Assembly: GCA_029237815.1 (NCBI GenBank)
Contig: JAQZBP010000001.1
Location: 62,001-126,000, forward strand
Source of the DNA: Moraxellaceae bacterium
GTDB taxonomy: Bacteria; Pseudomonadota; Gammaproteobacteria; Pseudomonadales; Moraxellaceae
DNA: 64,000 nt
Reading direction: 5' to 3'
Both the position numbers and the translations under genes were made by a program. The notes under the pieces are model-generated. The model searched no databases. It was not told the origin of the DNA and saw nothing but the letters and a program-made list of their open reading frames with translations. This document shows positions 16,195 through 25,835 of the stretch, in pieces. Positions within the stretch are counted from its first letter, which is position 1; each line of letters begins with the position of its first letter.

Positions 16195-18198
16195 CTAGCG
16201 CGGCAGCGACTCCGCGTCGACCCGGCTCGGCAGGCGCTCGAAATCCTCGCTGCAGGCGCTGATGCCGGCGGCGAACACATCCTCACGACCGAGGCCGGGC
16301 GGCACGTCTTCGCAGTACACCGGCCAGCCGAGGCCGGCGCCGAAGGCCACCATCGCCTGCAACACCTGGCCGGCACGTTGCGGCGGCAGTCGGCGCACGT
16401 AGTCGCGGCCCAGCACCATGGCGCGCCAGGGGCCGGCGGCGAAGGCGTCGAGCGCCGAGCCTTGCCCGTTGAGGTAGAGCGCGAGCTGCACGCCTTCCGC
16501 CTCGAGCTCCGGCAGGCGCCGGCGCAGCACGGTGGCTTCGTCCTCGCGCCAGGGAATGAACAACAGCACGCGCGCAGGCGGGATGTCGTGGCGGTGCAGC
16601 CAGGCGCGCAGGCGCGGCACCACGAAGGGATCGAGGATCTGTGGCGGCGACACCGCGAAGGCCAGCGTGAGCGACGCCGGGAGCGCGTCGTGCAGCGCGC
16701 CCTGGCGGAACAGCCAGTCGTTGAGTTCGCGACTGAGGCCGCACTCCTCGGCGAGCACGCCGGGCTCCGGCGTGTCGGCCGGTGCCTCCGGCCACACGGC
16801 GCGCGGCTGCACCGCGAGCACGCCTCCGCCCGCGCCATGCCAGACGCGCCACGCCACCGCCAGGCGATTGTCCTTCAGCGCCTGGTGGAAGCCGCTCTCG
16901 CGCTCGAGGCGCTCGATGCTGAAGCGGTTGAGCTCCGCCGCGTCGAACTGGATGACGTTGCGCCCGACCGCCTTGGCGCGCTCGAGTGCGCGCTCCGCAG
17001 CGCGCAGCAGCTGCTCCGGATCGTCGCCCGACGCGGGATGCAGCGCGATGCCGGCACTGATGCTGCAGAACACCTCGTGCCCGGCGAGCAGGAACGGCAG
17101 CTTGAACTGCGACTGCAGGCGCTGCGCAATGCGCCCGGCGACACGGTAGTCGGGCACCTCCTCCACCAGCAGCGCGAAGCGACCGCCCCCGAGCGAGGCC
17201 AGCACGCCGGATTCACGCGCGGCACGCAGGCGGGCCGCCGCCGCGCGCAGCAACTGGTCGCCGAAGTCGTAGCCCAGCGTCTCGTTGATGTGCCGCAAGT
17301 GGTCGATGTCGAGCAGCAGCAGCGCAGGGCGCTGCCCGCCCTCCAGCAGCGGCGCCATCGCCTCTTCCAGGTGCGGGCGCGTGGGCAGTCCCGTGAGCAG
17401 GTCCACGCGCGCCATTTCCGACAGGTTCGGCGCCGCGGCGGCACCCTCGATGCGGTTGAAGGCAAAGGCCAGCGGAAATTGCGCGCTCGGCAGTTTCACC
17501 AGCGCCGCCTGCACCGCCACGCTGCCGCCATCACCGCGCCACAACGAGAGCTGCTGTATCTGCAGCGCACTCTGGTCGCCCAGCGCCTGTGGCAGCAGGG
17601 ACTCGGGCCAGGACGAGGCCAGCTCCGTGACCGGCGCCTCGAGCAGGCTCTGCAGGCTGAGCGAGCACAGCGCCAGCGGCGTCAGGCGCAGCCAGCGCGC
17701 CGCCTGGCGGTTGGCGTAGCGGATACGGCCGTCGGCATCGAGCCCGAGCAGGCCCTCACGCAGGGTCTGGCCCCAGTCCGCGCCCTGCATGCTGGCCTCG
17801 ATGGCGCAGCGCGCCAGGTCGAGTTCCACCAGCGCCTGTGCACGCGCACGCAGCACGTCCGGATCGACGGGCTTGGGCAGGCACTCGATGCCGTGCATCA
17901 GGTCGGTGTAGAAGCGGCGGCTGCTGTCGGAAAGGTTCTCGGCCAGCAGCAGCACGGGCAGCTGCGCGCCGGCGGGATCGCCCTGCAGGCGGTTGATCAG
18001 CGAGTAGGTTTCATCCGGCGGATAGCCATCGAGGATGAGCAGGCGGGGCGGATCGATACGACGGTTGCGCAGCAGGGGCCACAGCGCCGCGTCGTCCTCC
18101 AGCACCCGGCAACTCTTGCCGAGCGGCGCCAGCCATTCGCAGACCAGCTCGCGATTGGCGGCAATTGGGGAGAGGACGAGGATGGAGGAAGTGGGCAT
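16195..18198 (-). CDS. degenerate receiver-PAS-GGDEF-EAL protein
   Basis: A 667-residue cytoplasmic protein from ATG 18198 with GGAG upstream. Domains in order: a receiver-like domain (about 5-120; Asp in LLILDGYP, Lys in ECLPKPVD), a PAS-like domain (about 135-260), a GGDEF domain (about 285-440) and an EAL-like domain (about 445-650). The GGDEF signature reads GGGRF, so the metal-binding acids are gone. The EAL domain lacks the EAL motif and the DDFGTG loop (YLNGQG sits there). It is therefore unlikely to make or cleave c-di-GMP and more likely senses a nucleotide or acts through protein contacts. It lies 239 bp upstream of the pilus chaperone and usher on the same strand, which suggests but does not prove a regulatory link. 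Confidence 0.82.
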   Translation of the reverse strand: MPTSSILVLSPIAANRELVCEWLAPLGKSCRVLEDDAALWPLLRNRRIDPPRLLILDGYPPDETYSLINRLQGDPAGAQLPVLLLAENLSDSSRRFYTDLMHGIECLPKPVDPDVLRARAQALVELDLARCAIEASMQGADWGQTLREGLLGLDADGRIRYANRQAARWLRLTPLALCSLSLQSLLEAPVTELASSWPESLLPQALGDQSALQIQQLSLWRGDGGSVAVQAALVKLPSAQFPLAFAFNRIEGAAAAPNLSEMARVDLLTGLPTRPHLEEAMAPLLEGGQRPALLLLDIDHLRHINETLGYDFGDQLLRAAAARLRAARESGVLASLGGGRFALLVEEVPDYRVAGRIAQRLQSQFKLPFLLAGHEVFCSISAGIALHPASGDDPEQLLRAAERALERAKAVGRNVIQFDAAELNRFSIERLERESGFHQALKDNRLAVAWRVWHGAGGGVLAVQPRAVWPEAPADTPEPGVLAEECGLSRELNDWLFRQGALHDALPASLTLAFAVSPPQILDPFVVPRLRAWLHRHDIPPARVLLFIPWREDEATVLRRRLPELEAEGVQLALYLNGQGSALDAFAAGPWRAMVLGRDYVRRLPPQRAGQVLQAMVAFGAGLGWPVYCEDVPPGLGREDVFAAGISACSEDFERLPSRVDAESLPR

Positions 18199-18567
18199 GG
18201 GCCGGCTCCGGAACTCCCGGCGGAAAGAAAGGGACTGACCTCATTCAGCGTAGCGGCTTTCGCGCGCGACGGGCGCCGCCGGCGCCAGGCGCCGGCCCGT
18301 CCGGCGGCCAGTCATCCGGCGGCGTTATGGGTGTCCCGGCAGTATAGACAGCGCCCTGCCCTCCCCCAACCGTGATAGCACGAATTTATGAGGACGCGAC
18401 GGCGCCCACGAACGGACCGGCACTCTCTCGCACTGGAACCGTTCGCCGTGCCCTGACCTGACAAGCTACAAAAGCCCGGAAGCACGGAAAGCGCGACAGA
18501 ACCGCCAGCCGGCACCACAAATGCAACGGGCCGCACATGGCGGCCCGTTGGCATTACAGCGGCGCGC
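18199..18567. other. intergenic region with argG terminator
   Basis: This 369-base gap has no plausible gene. It should carry the promoter of the receiver-GGDEF-EAL gene and, at 18525-18549, the terminator of argG. I see no repeat or binding-site palindrome beyond that. Confidence 0.5.
18525..18549 (-). terminator. terminator after argG
   Basis: AACGGGCCGC and GCGGCCCGTT form a 10-bp stem with a 5-base loop just past the argG stop. On the minus strand it is followed by a moderately T-rich stretch (GCATTTGTG), so it is a plausible but not perfect intrinsic terminator. Confidence 0.6.
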
Positions 18568-19794
<1,227 letters not shown>

Positions 19795-19938
19795 GGGGAC
19801 TCTCGCGCGAGGCAAAGGGATGGGAAAAACGGCGCGTATTGTACGAAGCGCGACCGGGCCCGTCACGCAGGCAATGCCGCTTCCGGCGCCGGGGGGATGG
19901 TCGCGGACTCGCCGGGCCGGCCGCCGGGCGCCGCGGGC

Positions 19939-21198
19939 TCAGTCGACCGGCACCGGCTGCCCGGCGCCGGCCAGCATGATGCGGTCGCGGCCGGCGGCCT
20001 TGGCGGCATAGGCGGCCTCGTCGGCGGCGGCGAGCAGCTGCGCGCTGCGCATGCCCGGCCCCGGCACCAGGGTGGCGACCCCGATGCTGACCGTGACATG
20101 CGCCGCCACCCTCGAGGCGCGATGGGGAATCGCCAGCGCGGCGATGGTGCGGTGCACCTGGCGGGCCACGTCCACCGCGCCGGCCTCGTGCGTGGCCGGC
20201 AGCAGCAGCACGAACTCCTCGCCGCCATAGCGCGCCGCCATGTCGGCGGGCCGGTGCAGACAGCTGCGCAGTACGCCGCCGATACGGGCGAGCACGGCGT
20301 CGCCCTCGAGATGGCCATAGCTGTCGTTGAAGGGCTTGAAGTGGTCCACGTCCACGAAGAGCAGCGCCAGCGGCTGGCCGTCGCGGCGGGCGCGCTCCCA
20401 CTCCAGCAGGAAGGTCTCGTTGAAGTGCCGGCGGTTGGCGAGGCCGGTGAGGCCGTCCTCGCGCGAGAGGCGCCCGAGCTCGACGGCAAAGGCGTCGAGG
20501 CGGTCTTTCTCGAGCTGCAGCAGCCGGCCCTGCAGGAACATGCGGCGGTCGCGCTGCTCGACCATGTAGCACAGCATCATGCCAACCGCATTGGAGACCA
20601 GCATGTACTGCTGGAACAGGCCCGTATCCAGCCACAGCCCGAAGTGCCGGATCAGCAGCCAGGAGACGAGCGCCGCCGCGCCACAGGCAAGGGCCGCCGT
20701 GCGCAGGCGGAAGGCGCCGATGCCGTAGGCAATGGAGAGGATGAAAACCACCACGTAGCTGGAGTGCTGATTGAAGTAAGGGTCGGGAAAGGCCGAGGCG
20801 CCGACGGTGATGACCGAGATCGCGATGACCGTCACCACGCTGGTGAACGCCACGAAGTGCTCGCGGAGAAAGGCGATGCGCGGCAGCAGGACCAGGCCGG
20901 CGACGACAATGCCTTCCGCCAGGAAGATCGCCCACCACACCTGGAGGTTGCCAGCCTGGTAGGCCGGCGCGGAAAGCGTGTGGACCTGGGCGTAGGTACT
21001 GACGCCGACAAAGAAATAGAACAGCAGCACCACCCACCAGCCGCGCTGCACCATCTCCAGGACGCGCTCCCGGATATCGTCGACGAAGGCGGCCTCGAGG
21101 CCGGGGCGGAAGCGCAGGTAGGGGTCGCGCCGCTCCAACAGCCCCTGGATTTCCTGCATGTCCGTGTCGATCGCGCCTGTGGCCTGCATGTCCTTCAC
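19939..21198 (-). CDS. membrane-bound diguanylate cyclase (GGDEF)
   Basis: A 419-residue protein with about six transmembrane helices (roughly 54-70, 86-106, 116-136, 148-163, 167-184, 197-213), a short coiled linker and a GGDEF domain. The active site GGEEF is at residues 325-329, and the inhibitory-site motif RPAD (316-319) has the canonical spacing, so it should make c-di-GMP from GTP with product feedback. The membrane part has no recognised ligand-binding family. The start shown is GTG 21198 (AGGGACAG upstream); ATG 21189 is an alternative, with AAGGAC before it. It diverges from pyrC. It is the only clearly active c-di-GMP enzyme in the window. Confidence 0.92.
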   Translation of the reverse strand: MKDMQATGAIDTDMQEIQGLLERRDPYLRFRPGLEAAFVDDIRERVLEMVQRGWWVVLLFYFFVGVSTYAQVHTLSAPAYQAGNLQVWWAIFLAEGIVVAGLVLLPRIAFLREHFVAFTSVVTVIAISVITVGASAFPDPYFNQHSSYVVVFILSIAYGIGAFRLRTAALACGAAALVSWLLIRHFGLWLDTGLFQQYMLVSNAVGMMLCYMVEQRDRRMFLQGRLLQLEKDRLDAFAVELGRLSREDGLTGLANRRHFNETFLLEWERARRDGQPLALLFVDVDHFKPFNDSYGHLEGDAVLARIGGVLRSCLHRPADMAARYGGEEFVLLLPATHEAGAVDVARQVHRTIAALAIPHRASRVAAHVTVSIGVATLVPGPGMRSAQLLAAADEAAYAAKAAGRDRIMLAGAGQPVPVD

Positions 21199-21412
21199 AA
21201 CCTGTCCCTGAGGCCCCTGGGCCCGCTGTCCCGATGCTGCCCTCCGGCGTGCCGGCCCGGCGGGCGCTACGCTTGTGGAGGGCGGCGAATTTGCCAGCCG
21301 CCCCCGGGCCGGACAATCCCGTCCCGACCGGTGGTGGCGCGTTTTTAGCGGCTGTGCGCCACGTCGCTATCCGGTAGCATTTGCGGCCTTCGCCGAGCCT
21401 TGAGGAGACACC

Positions 21413-22450
21413 ATGGCCGCCACCCTGACCATTGCCCGCCCCGATGACTGGCATGTGCATCTCCGTGACGGCGCCGCGCTCGCGCATACCGTGCCCGCCA
21501 TGGCCCGCTACTTCGGCCGCGCCATCGTGATGCCCAACCTGGTGCCCCCGGCGCGCAGCACGGAAGAGGCCCTGGCCTACCGCGAACGCATCCTCGCCGC
21601 CCGCCCGCAAGGTTCCCGCTTCGAGCCCCTGATGGTGCTCTACCTCACCGACAACACCACGCCCGCCGAGATCGAGAAGGCCAGGGCATGCGGCCTCGTG
21701 CACGCGGTGAAGCTCTACCCGGCCGGTGCCACCACCAACTCCGATTCCGGCGTCACTGCCATCGACAAGGTGCAGGCCGTGCTGGAGAAGATGGCCGAAG
21801 TCGGAATGCCGTTGCTGCTGCATGGCGAGGTCACGCATGCCGACGTCGACATCTTCGACCGCGAGAAGGCCTTCCTCGATAACGTGCTGGCGCCGCTGGT
21901 GCAGCGCCTGCCGCAGCTTCCCATCGTGCTGGAGCACATCACCACGGACGATGCCGTGCAGTTCGTGGAATCGGCGCCGGCCACCGTGGGGGCGACCATC
22001 ACGGCCCACCACCTGCTCTTCAACCGCAACCACATGCTGGTGGGCGGCGTGCGTCCGCACTATTTCTGTCTGCCCATCCTGAAGCGCCGCACGCACCAGG
22101 AGGCGCTCGTCGCCGCCGCCACCTCGGGCAACCCGAAGTATTTTCTCGGCACAGACTCCGCGCCGCATGCGAAGGGCGCCAAGGAAGCGGCCTGCGGCTG
22201 CGCCGGCTGCTACACGGCGCATGCCGCCCTCGAGCTCTACGCGGAGGCCTTCGAGGTCGCCGGCGCGCTCGACCGGCTCGAGGGCTTCGCCAGCTTCCAC
22301 GGGCCCGATTTCTACGGCCTGCCGCGCCACAAGGACCGCATCACACTGGTGAAGGAGGAGTGGGCGGTGCCCGAGACCTATGCCTTCGGCGAGAACGTGG
22401 TCGTGCCCATTCGCGCCGGCGCCGCCATTACCTGGAAAGTGCAGTCATGA
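21413..22450 (+). CDS. pyrC: dihydroorotase (homodimeric type)
   Basis: A 345-residue zinc enzyme of pyrimidine synthesis that closes carbamoyl-aspartate to dihydroorotate. Metal ligands are the HVH pair at residues 14 and 16, carboxylated Lys100 in [12 protein letters not shown], His in LLHGEVT and EHITT, and Asp in GTDSAPH. This matches the short enterobacterial PyrC class rather than the long type. A good GAGGAG site lies upstream. The stop overlaps the start of rnt by four bases (ATGA), so the two are translationally coupled. Confidence 0.97.
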   Translation: MAATLTIARPDDWHVHLRDGAALAHTVPAMARYFGRAIVMPNLVPPARSTEEALAYRERILAARPQGSRFEPLMVLYLTDNTTPAEIEKARACGLVHAVKLYPAGATTNSDSGVTAIDKVQAVLEKMAEVGMPLLLHGEVTHADVDIFDREKAFLDNVLAPLVQRLPQLPIVLEHITTDDAVQFVESAPATVGATITAHHLLFNRNHMLVGGVRPHYFCLPILKRRTHQEALVAAATSGNPKYFLGTDSAPHAKGAKEAACGCAGCYTAHAALELYAEAFEVAGALDRLEGFASFHGPDFYGLPRHKDRITLVKEEWAVPETYAFGENVVVPIRAGAAITWKVQS

Positions 22451-23097
22451 GCCATCCCGTGCTGCCGATGAACGAACGCTTTCGCGGCTTCTACCCGGTC
22501 GTGGTCGACCTGGAGACCGGCGGCTTCAATTCCGCTACCGATGCCCTGCTGGAAATCGCCGCGATCACGCTGCGCCAGGACGAGCACGGCCTGCTGCACC
22601 TGGACGAGCAGTTCCATGCGCATATCGCGCCCTTCCCCGGCGGCAACCTGGAACCGGCGGCGCTGGAGTTCACCGGCATCAATCCCTTCCACCCGCTGCG
22701 CCCCAGCGAAGAAGAAGGCGCCGGCCTGCGCCGCATCTTCGATGCCGTGAAAAAGGCGCAGAAGGCCGCCGGCTGCAAGCGCGCGGTGCTGGTCGGCCAC
22801 AACGCCCACTTCGACCTCGGCTTCCTGAACGCCGCCATCGCGCGCTGCAACCTGAAGAACGTGTCGCCCTTCCATCCCTTCTCGGTGTTCGACACGGTGA
22901 CGCTGGCCGGCCTCGCCTACGGGCAGACGGTGCTGGCCCGCGCCTGCGCCACCGCCGGCATTGCCTTCGACAACAAGGAGGCGCACTCCGCGCTCTACGA
23001 TGCACAGCGCACGGCCGAGCTTTATTGCGCCGTGGTCAACCACTGGTGGGAGAAAATCGGCCCGCCGCCGCAGTTCGAGGGCAACGAAGACGCCTGA
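22447..23097 (+). CDS. rnt: ribonuclease T
   Basis: A 216-residue DEDDh exoribonuclease that trims the 3' ends of tRNA and other stable RNAs. The start at ATG 22447 overlaps the pyrC stop. Catalytic acids: Asp21 and Glu23 in VVVDLETGG, an Asp in [10 protein letters not shown], and the His/Asp pair in [11 protein letters not shown]. It acts as a homodimer in the cytoplasm. It sits second in a pyrC-rnt operon closed by a strong terminator at 23112-23147, the same order as in Pseudomonas. Confidence 0.95.
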   Translation: MSHPVLPMNERFRGFYPVVVDLETGGFNSATDALLEIAAITLRQDEHGLLHLDEQFHAHIAPFPGGNLEPAALEFTGINPFHPLRPSEEEGAGLRRIFDAVKKAQKAAGCKRAVLVGHNAHFDLGFLNAAIARCNLKNVSPFHPFSVFDTVTLAGLAYGQTVLARACATAGIAFDNKEAHSALYDAQRTAELYCAVVNHWWEKIGPPPQFEGNEDA

Positions 23098-23111
23098 GGC
23101 GGCGGCACGAA

Positions 23112-23147
23112 AAAAAGGGGCGACCAGGCAACTGGTCGCCCCTTTTT
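23112..23147. terminator. bidirectional terminator between rnt and the Anbu operon
   Basis: A 16-bp stem (AAAAAGGGGCGACCAG with CTGGTCGCCCCTTTTT, loop GCAA) with A-runs on one side and T-runs on the other. It is placed between two converging genes, so it works for both strands. Confidence 0.93.
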
Positions 23148-23217
23148 CATGCTCATGCGCGGAGTTTCCCGACAGGCCTCTTACGCCTCCGGCGCACTCA
23201 CGCCACGTCCCTTGGCG

Positions 23218-24039
23218 CTACTTGCGCACGGGCTTTTGCGCTGCCGGCCTCGCTTTCTTTGCCGCGTTCGCCGGCCGCGCCGGCGTCTCGACGCACTCGG
23301 GCTCGGCCGCCCAGTAAGGCGGGTCCGGGATACGGCTGAATATCTGCCGCAGCCCCTGCGACCACTCGCGACGGATCATCTGGAAATATTCGTCGTTTTC
23401 GCCGACCCGGTGCTGCTGGCCGACCACCAGGCTGTCGCGGCGGTAACACACAAGATCGATGGGCAGGCCCACCGAGACGTTGCTGCGGATACTGGAATCG
23501 AAGGAGATCAGCACGCACTTGGCCGCTTCCTTCAGCGTGGTGTCGAACTGGATCACGCGGTCGAGGATGGGCTTGCCGTACTTGGCCTCGCCGATCTGGA
23601 AAAACGGCGTGTCGACGCTGGCCTCGATGAAGTTGCCCTGCGGATAGACATGGAAGAGCCGGGGCTCCTCGCCGCGGAGCTGCCCGCCGACCAGGAAGGA
23701 GCAGCCGTAGTCGATGTCGTCGTGGCGGCGGTGGCTGGCACCATCGCGATGAATGATCTCGCGCAACGCGGCGCCGACCAGCACGGCCACGTCGTAGAGC
23801 GAGCGCTGGTTGTAGAGGTTGGGCAACGTGTCGTCCTGCAGGCGCTGCCGCAGCGTGCTCAGCGTGCTCTGCGTGGTGGCGAGGTTGCCGGCCGAGAGCA
23901 CCACGATCACCGCCTCGCCGGGCTTCTCGAACACCGCCATCTTGCGGAACGTCGCAATGTGATCCACGCCCGCGTTGGTGCGCGAATCCGAGGCCATCAC
24001 GAGCCCCTCGGCCAGCTTCATGGCCACACAATAGGTCAT
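23218..24039 (-). CDS. Anbu, proteasome/HslV-like peptidase homologue
   Basis: A 273-residue protein of the Anbu group of proteasome beta-like N-terminal nucleophile proteins. It begins MTYCVAMK; removal of Met would expose Thr as nucleophile, with Asp18 in MASDSRT and Lys33 in FRKMAVF as partner residues. The Ntn core covers about 2-235; the last 30 residues are Ala/Lys/Pro-rich and probably disordered. Anbu is known to assemble into open helical rings, and its substrate is unknown. It is the last gene of a four-gene operon with a transglutaminase-like protein (21 bp upstream), an alpha-E protein and a circularly permuted ATP-grasp, the usual set. AGGATG serves as ribosome-binding site. Confidence 0.93.
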   Translation of the reverse strand: MTYCVAMKLAEGLVMASDSRTNAGVDHIATFRKMAVFEKPGEAVIVVLSAGNLATTQSTLSTLRQRLQDDTLPNLYNQRSLYDVAVLVGAALREIIHRDGASHRRHDDIDYGCSFLVGGQLRGEEPRLFHVYPQGNFIEASVDTPFFQIGEAKYGKPILDRVIQFDTTLKEAAKCVLISFDSSIRSNVSVGLPIDLVCYRRDSLVVGQQHRVGENDEYFQMIRREWSQGLRQIFSRIPDPPYWAAEPECVETPARPANAAKKARPAAQKPVRK

Positions 24040-24060
24040 CGTTGCATCCTGCGTCGCTGG

Positions 24061-24903
24061 TTACTGCTGCTGTTGTTCAATGGACTGGCGCAGCTGCGCC
24101 TCCGTCATGCCCGCCTGCGGCAGCATCACGCGCACGTCGGCCATCATCCGCTCCGTACCGCCGCCGCGGCGCACGCCGCGCACGGGGCAGGCATCGAGAT
24201 AGTCCATGCCCACGGCCAATTTTAGATGCGCATCGTAGGCCCGGCACCGGTTCACCACATCGAAACTCCACCAGCGGTCGCCCAGCCATACCTCGGCCCA
24301 GGCGTGCGAGGCCTGGTGCTCGTCGTAGCGGTGTCCGGAGGAATGGACATAGCCGCTGACATAGCGTGCCGGAACGCCGAGGTGGCGGCAGCAGGCGATG
24401 TACACATGCGCATGGTCCTGACACACGCCGCGGGCGAGCGCAAAGGCCTCCGCGGCCGGCGTCGACACATGGGTGGCGGCCGGATCGAAGGCCAGCCAGG
24501 CATGCACGGCATGCGACAGCCGCTCCAGCGCGTCGAGCGTCATCGGGCTGGCGCGGAAATCCTCGGCGAAGGCGACCATTTCCGGACTCATGGTGGTCAG
24601 CGGCGTGGTGCGCAGGTAGGGACGTGGGTCGCCGCCACCGAAGCTCATGCGCTCGCCCGCGTCGGTCTCGACGATGCCCATGGCACGGATGCGGATCTCG
24701 TCGTGCGGCATGTCCAGCGTCAGCACATGCAGCACGTTGCCGTGGCTGTCGGTGGTGGTGAACGCCGGTATCGGCAGCTCGAGATGCCACTCCAGCACGC
24801 GCTGGCCCTCGCCATCCTGCGGCGTCAGGCGCAGGTATTGCGTGCTGTGCGTGGCGGCACTGTCATAACGGTAGACGGTTTCGTGGTTGATGGTGAGGAT
24901 CAT
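24061..24903 (-). CDS. transglutaminase-like cysteine protease/peptidase
   Basis: A 280-residue protein starting at ATG 24903, overlapping the previous stop by four bases. An N-terminal beta domain (about 1-110, the bacterial transglutaminase N-terminal region) precedes the transglutaminase-fold core. The Cys-His-Asp triad is complete: Cys161 in RGVCQDHAHV, His200 in QASHAWAEVW and Asp215 in WSFDVVN. No signal peptide is seen, so it acts inside the cell. In Anbu operons this protein is thought to hydrolyse or form amide bonds in a peptide made by the ATP-grasp partner; that is comparative-genomic inference rather than proven chemistry. Confidence 0.92.
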   Translation of the reverse strand: MILTINHETVYRYDSAATHSTQYLRLTPQDGEGQRVLEWHLELPIPAFTTTDSHGNVLHVLTLDMPHDEIRIRAMGIVETDAGERMSFGGGDPRPYLRTTPLTTMSPEMVAFAEDFRASPMTLDALERLSHAVHAWLAFDPAATHVSTPAAEAFALARGVCQDHAHVYIACCRHLGVPARYVSGYVHSSGHRYDEHQASHAWAEVWLGDRWWSFDVVNRCRAYDAHLKLAVGMDYLDACPVRGVRRGGGTERMMADVRVMLPQAGMTEAQLRQSIEQQQQ

Positions 24904-25835
24904 GCGGCCTCCAGGTAGGCGTGCTGAATGCGGGCGCCGAGCTCGTAGATGTCGGCGAGGAACTTCTCCAGGTACTGTGGCAGTCCCTCGTCCAGGACCT
25001 CCCCGATGCGTCCGTAGTGCAGGCGGGCATGCAGCTCCGCGGCCAGGCGCTTGGCCTCGAGGCCGGTATGTCCCTTGATGCTGCCCAGCGTCTGCACGAT
25101 CTCGCTGACGCAGGCGAGCAAGGAGCGCGGCAGGTCCGCGCGCAGGAGCAGCATCTCGGCCACCTGCGCCGGCACGATGCTGTCGCGATAGATGTCGCGA
25201 TAGCTTTCGAAGGCGGACAGCGAGCGCAGCAGCGACGCCCACTGGTAGTAATCGGAGGCTGCGGCATCGCCGTCCAGCCGCGCATGGAAGGCCGGCGCCT
25301 TCACCAGCAGCAGGCGCGCCGTGTTGTCGGCCCGCTCGAGGAAGGTGCCGAGGCGCGCGAAATGGAAGGCGTCGTTGCGCTGCAGCGTGCCGAAGGTGGC
25401 GCCGCGGAACAGGTGCGAGCGCTCCTTGACCCAGTCGAGGAAGCGCGACACGCCCATGCGCTTGAGCTTGTCGCGCGACAGGCCCTGGATTTCCAGCCAG
25501 GTGGTGTTGAGCGACTCCCACATCTCGCTGGTGATCTTGCCGCGCACCACATGGCCGTTCTCGCGCGCCTGGCGCAGGCAGGAGTAGATGCTCGACGGGT
25601 TGTTCGGATTGAGCGTGAAGAAGAGCAGGATTTCATCGGGCGTGGCCTTCACGCCCGACGCCAGGAAGACGTCGCGCATGCCGGTGATGTCGAGCGGCGC
25701 CAGCAACTGCTCGCGGGCGACGCCGCCCGGCATCAGCGCCACCTGCGAGCTCACGTCGAGCACGCGGGCAATGTTTTCGGCACGCTCCATCTGGCGCGAC
25801 ATCCAGTAGACGCAACTCGCGGTACGACTCAGCAT
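24900..25835 (-). CDS. alpha-E domain protein
   Basis: A 311-residue all-helical protein of the alpha-E family (formerly DUF403). It starts MLSRTASCVYWMSRQMERAE, a signature N-terminus of the family. Further conserved segments include GATFGTLQRNDAFHFARLG and FLERADNTARLLLVK. Function is not established; the gene is nearly always linked to circularly permuted ATP-grasp and transglutaminase genes. Both ends overlap neighbours (7 bases with the ATP-grasp stop, 4 bases with the transglutaminase start), showing tight translational coupling. Confidence 0.93.
   Translation of the reverse strand: MLSRTASCVYWMSRQMERAENIARVLDVSSQVALMPGGVAREQLLAPLDITGMRDVFLASGVKATPDEILLFFTLNPNNPSSIYSCLRQARENGHVVRGKITSEMWESLNTTWLEIQGLSRDKLKRMGVSRFLDWVKERSHLFRGATFGTLQRNDAFHFARLGTFLERADNTARLLLVKAPAFHARLDGDAAASDYYQWASLLRSLSAFESYRDIYRDSIVPAQVAEMLLLRADLPRSLLACVSEIVQTLGSIKGHTGLEAKRLAAELHARLHYGRIGEVLDEGLPQYLEKFLADIYELGARIQHAYLEAA

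Noticed and set aside
16138-18375. Open frame of 745 codons on +
   Set aside because: It is antisense to the receiver-PAS-GGDEF-EAL gene, and the product has no recognisable domain.
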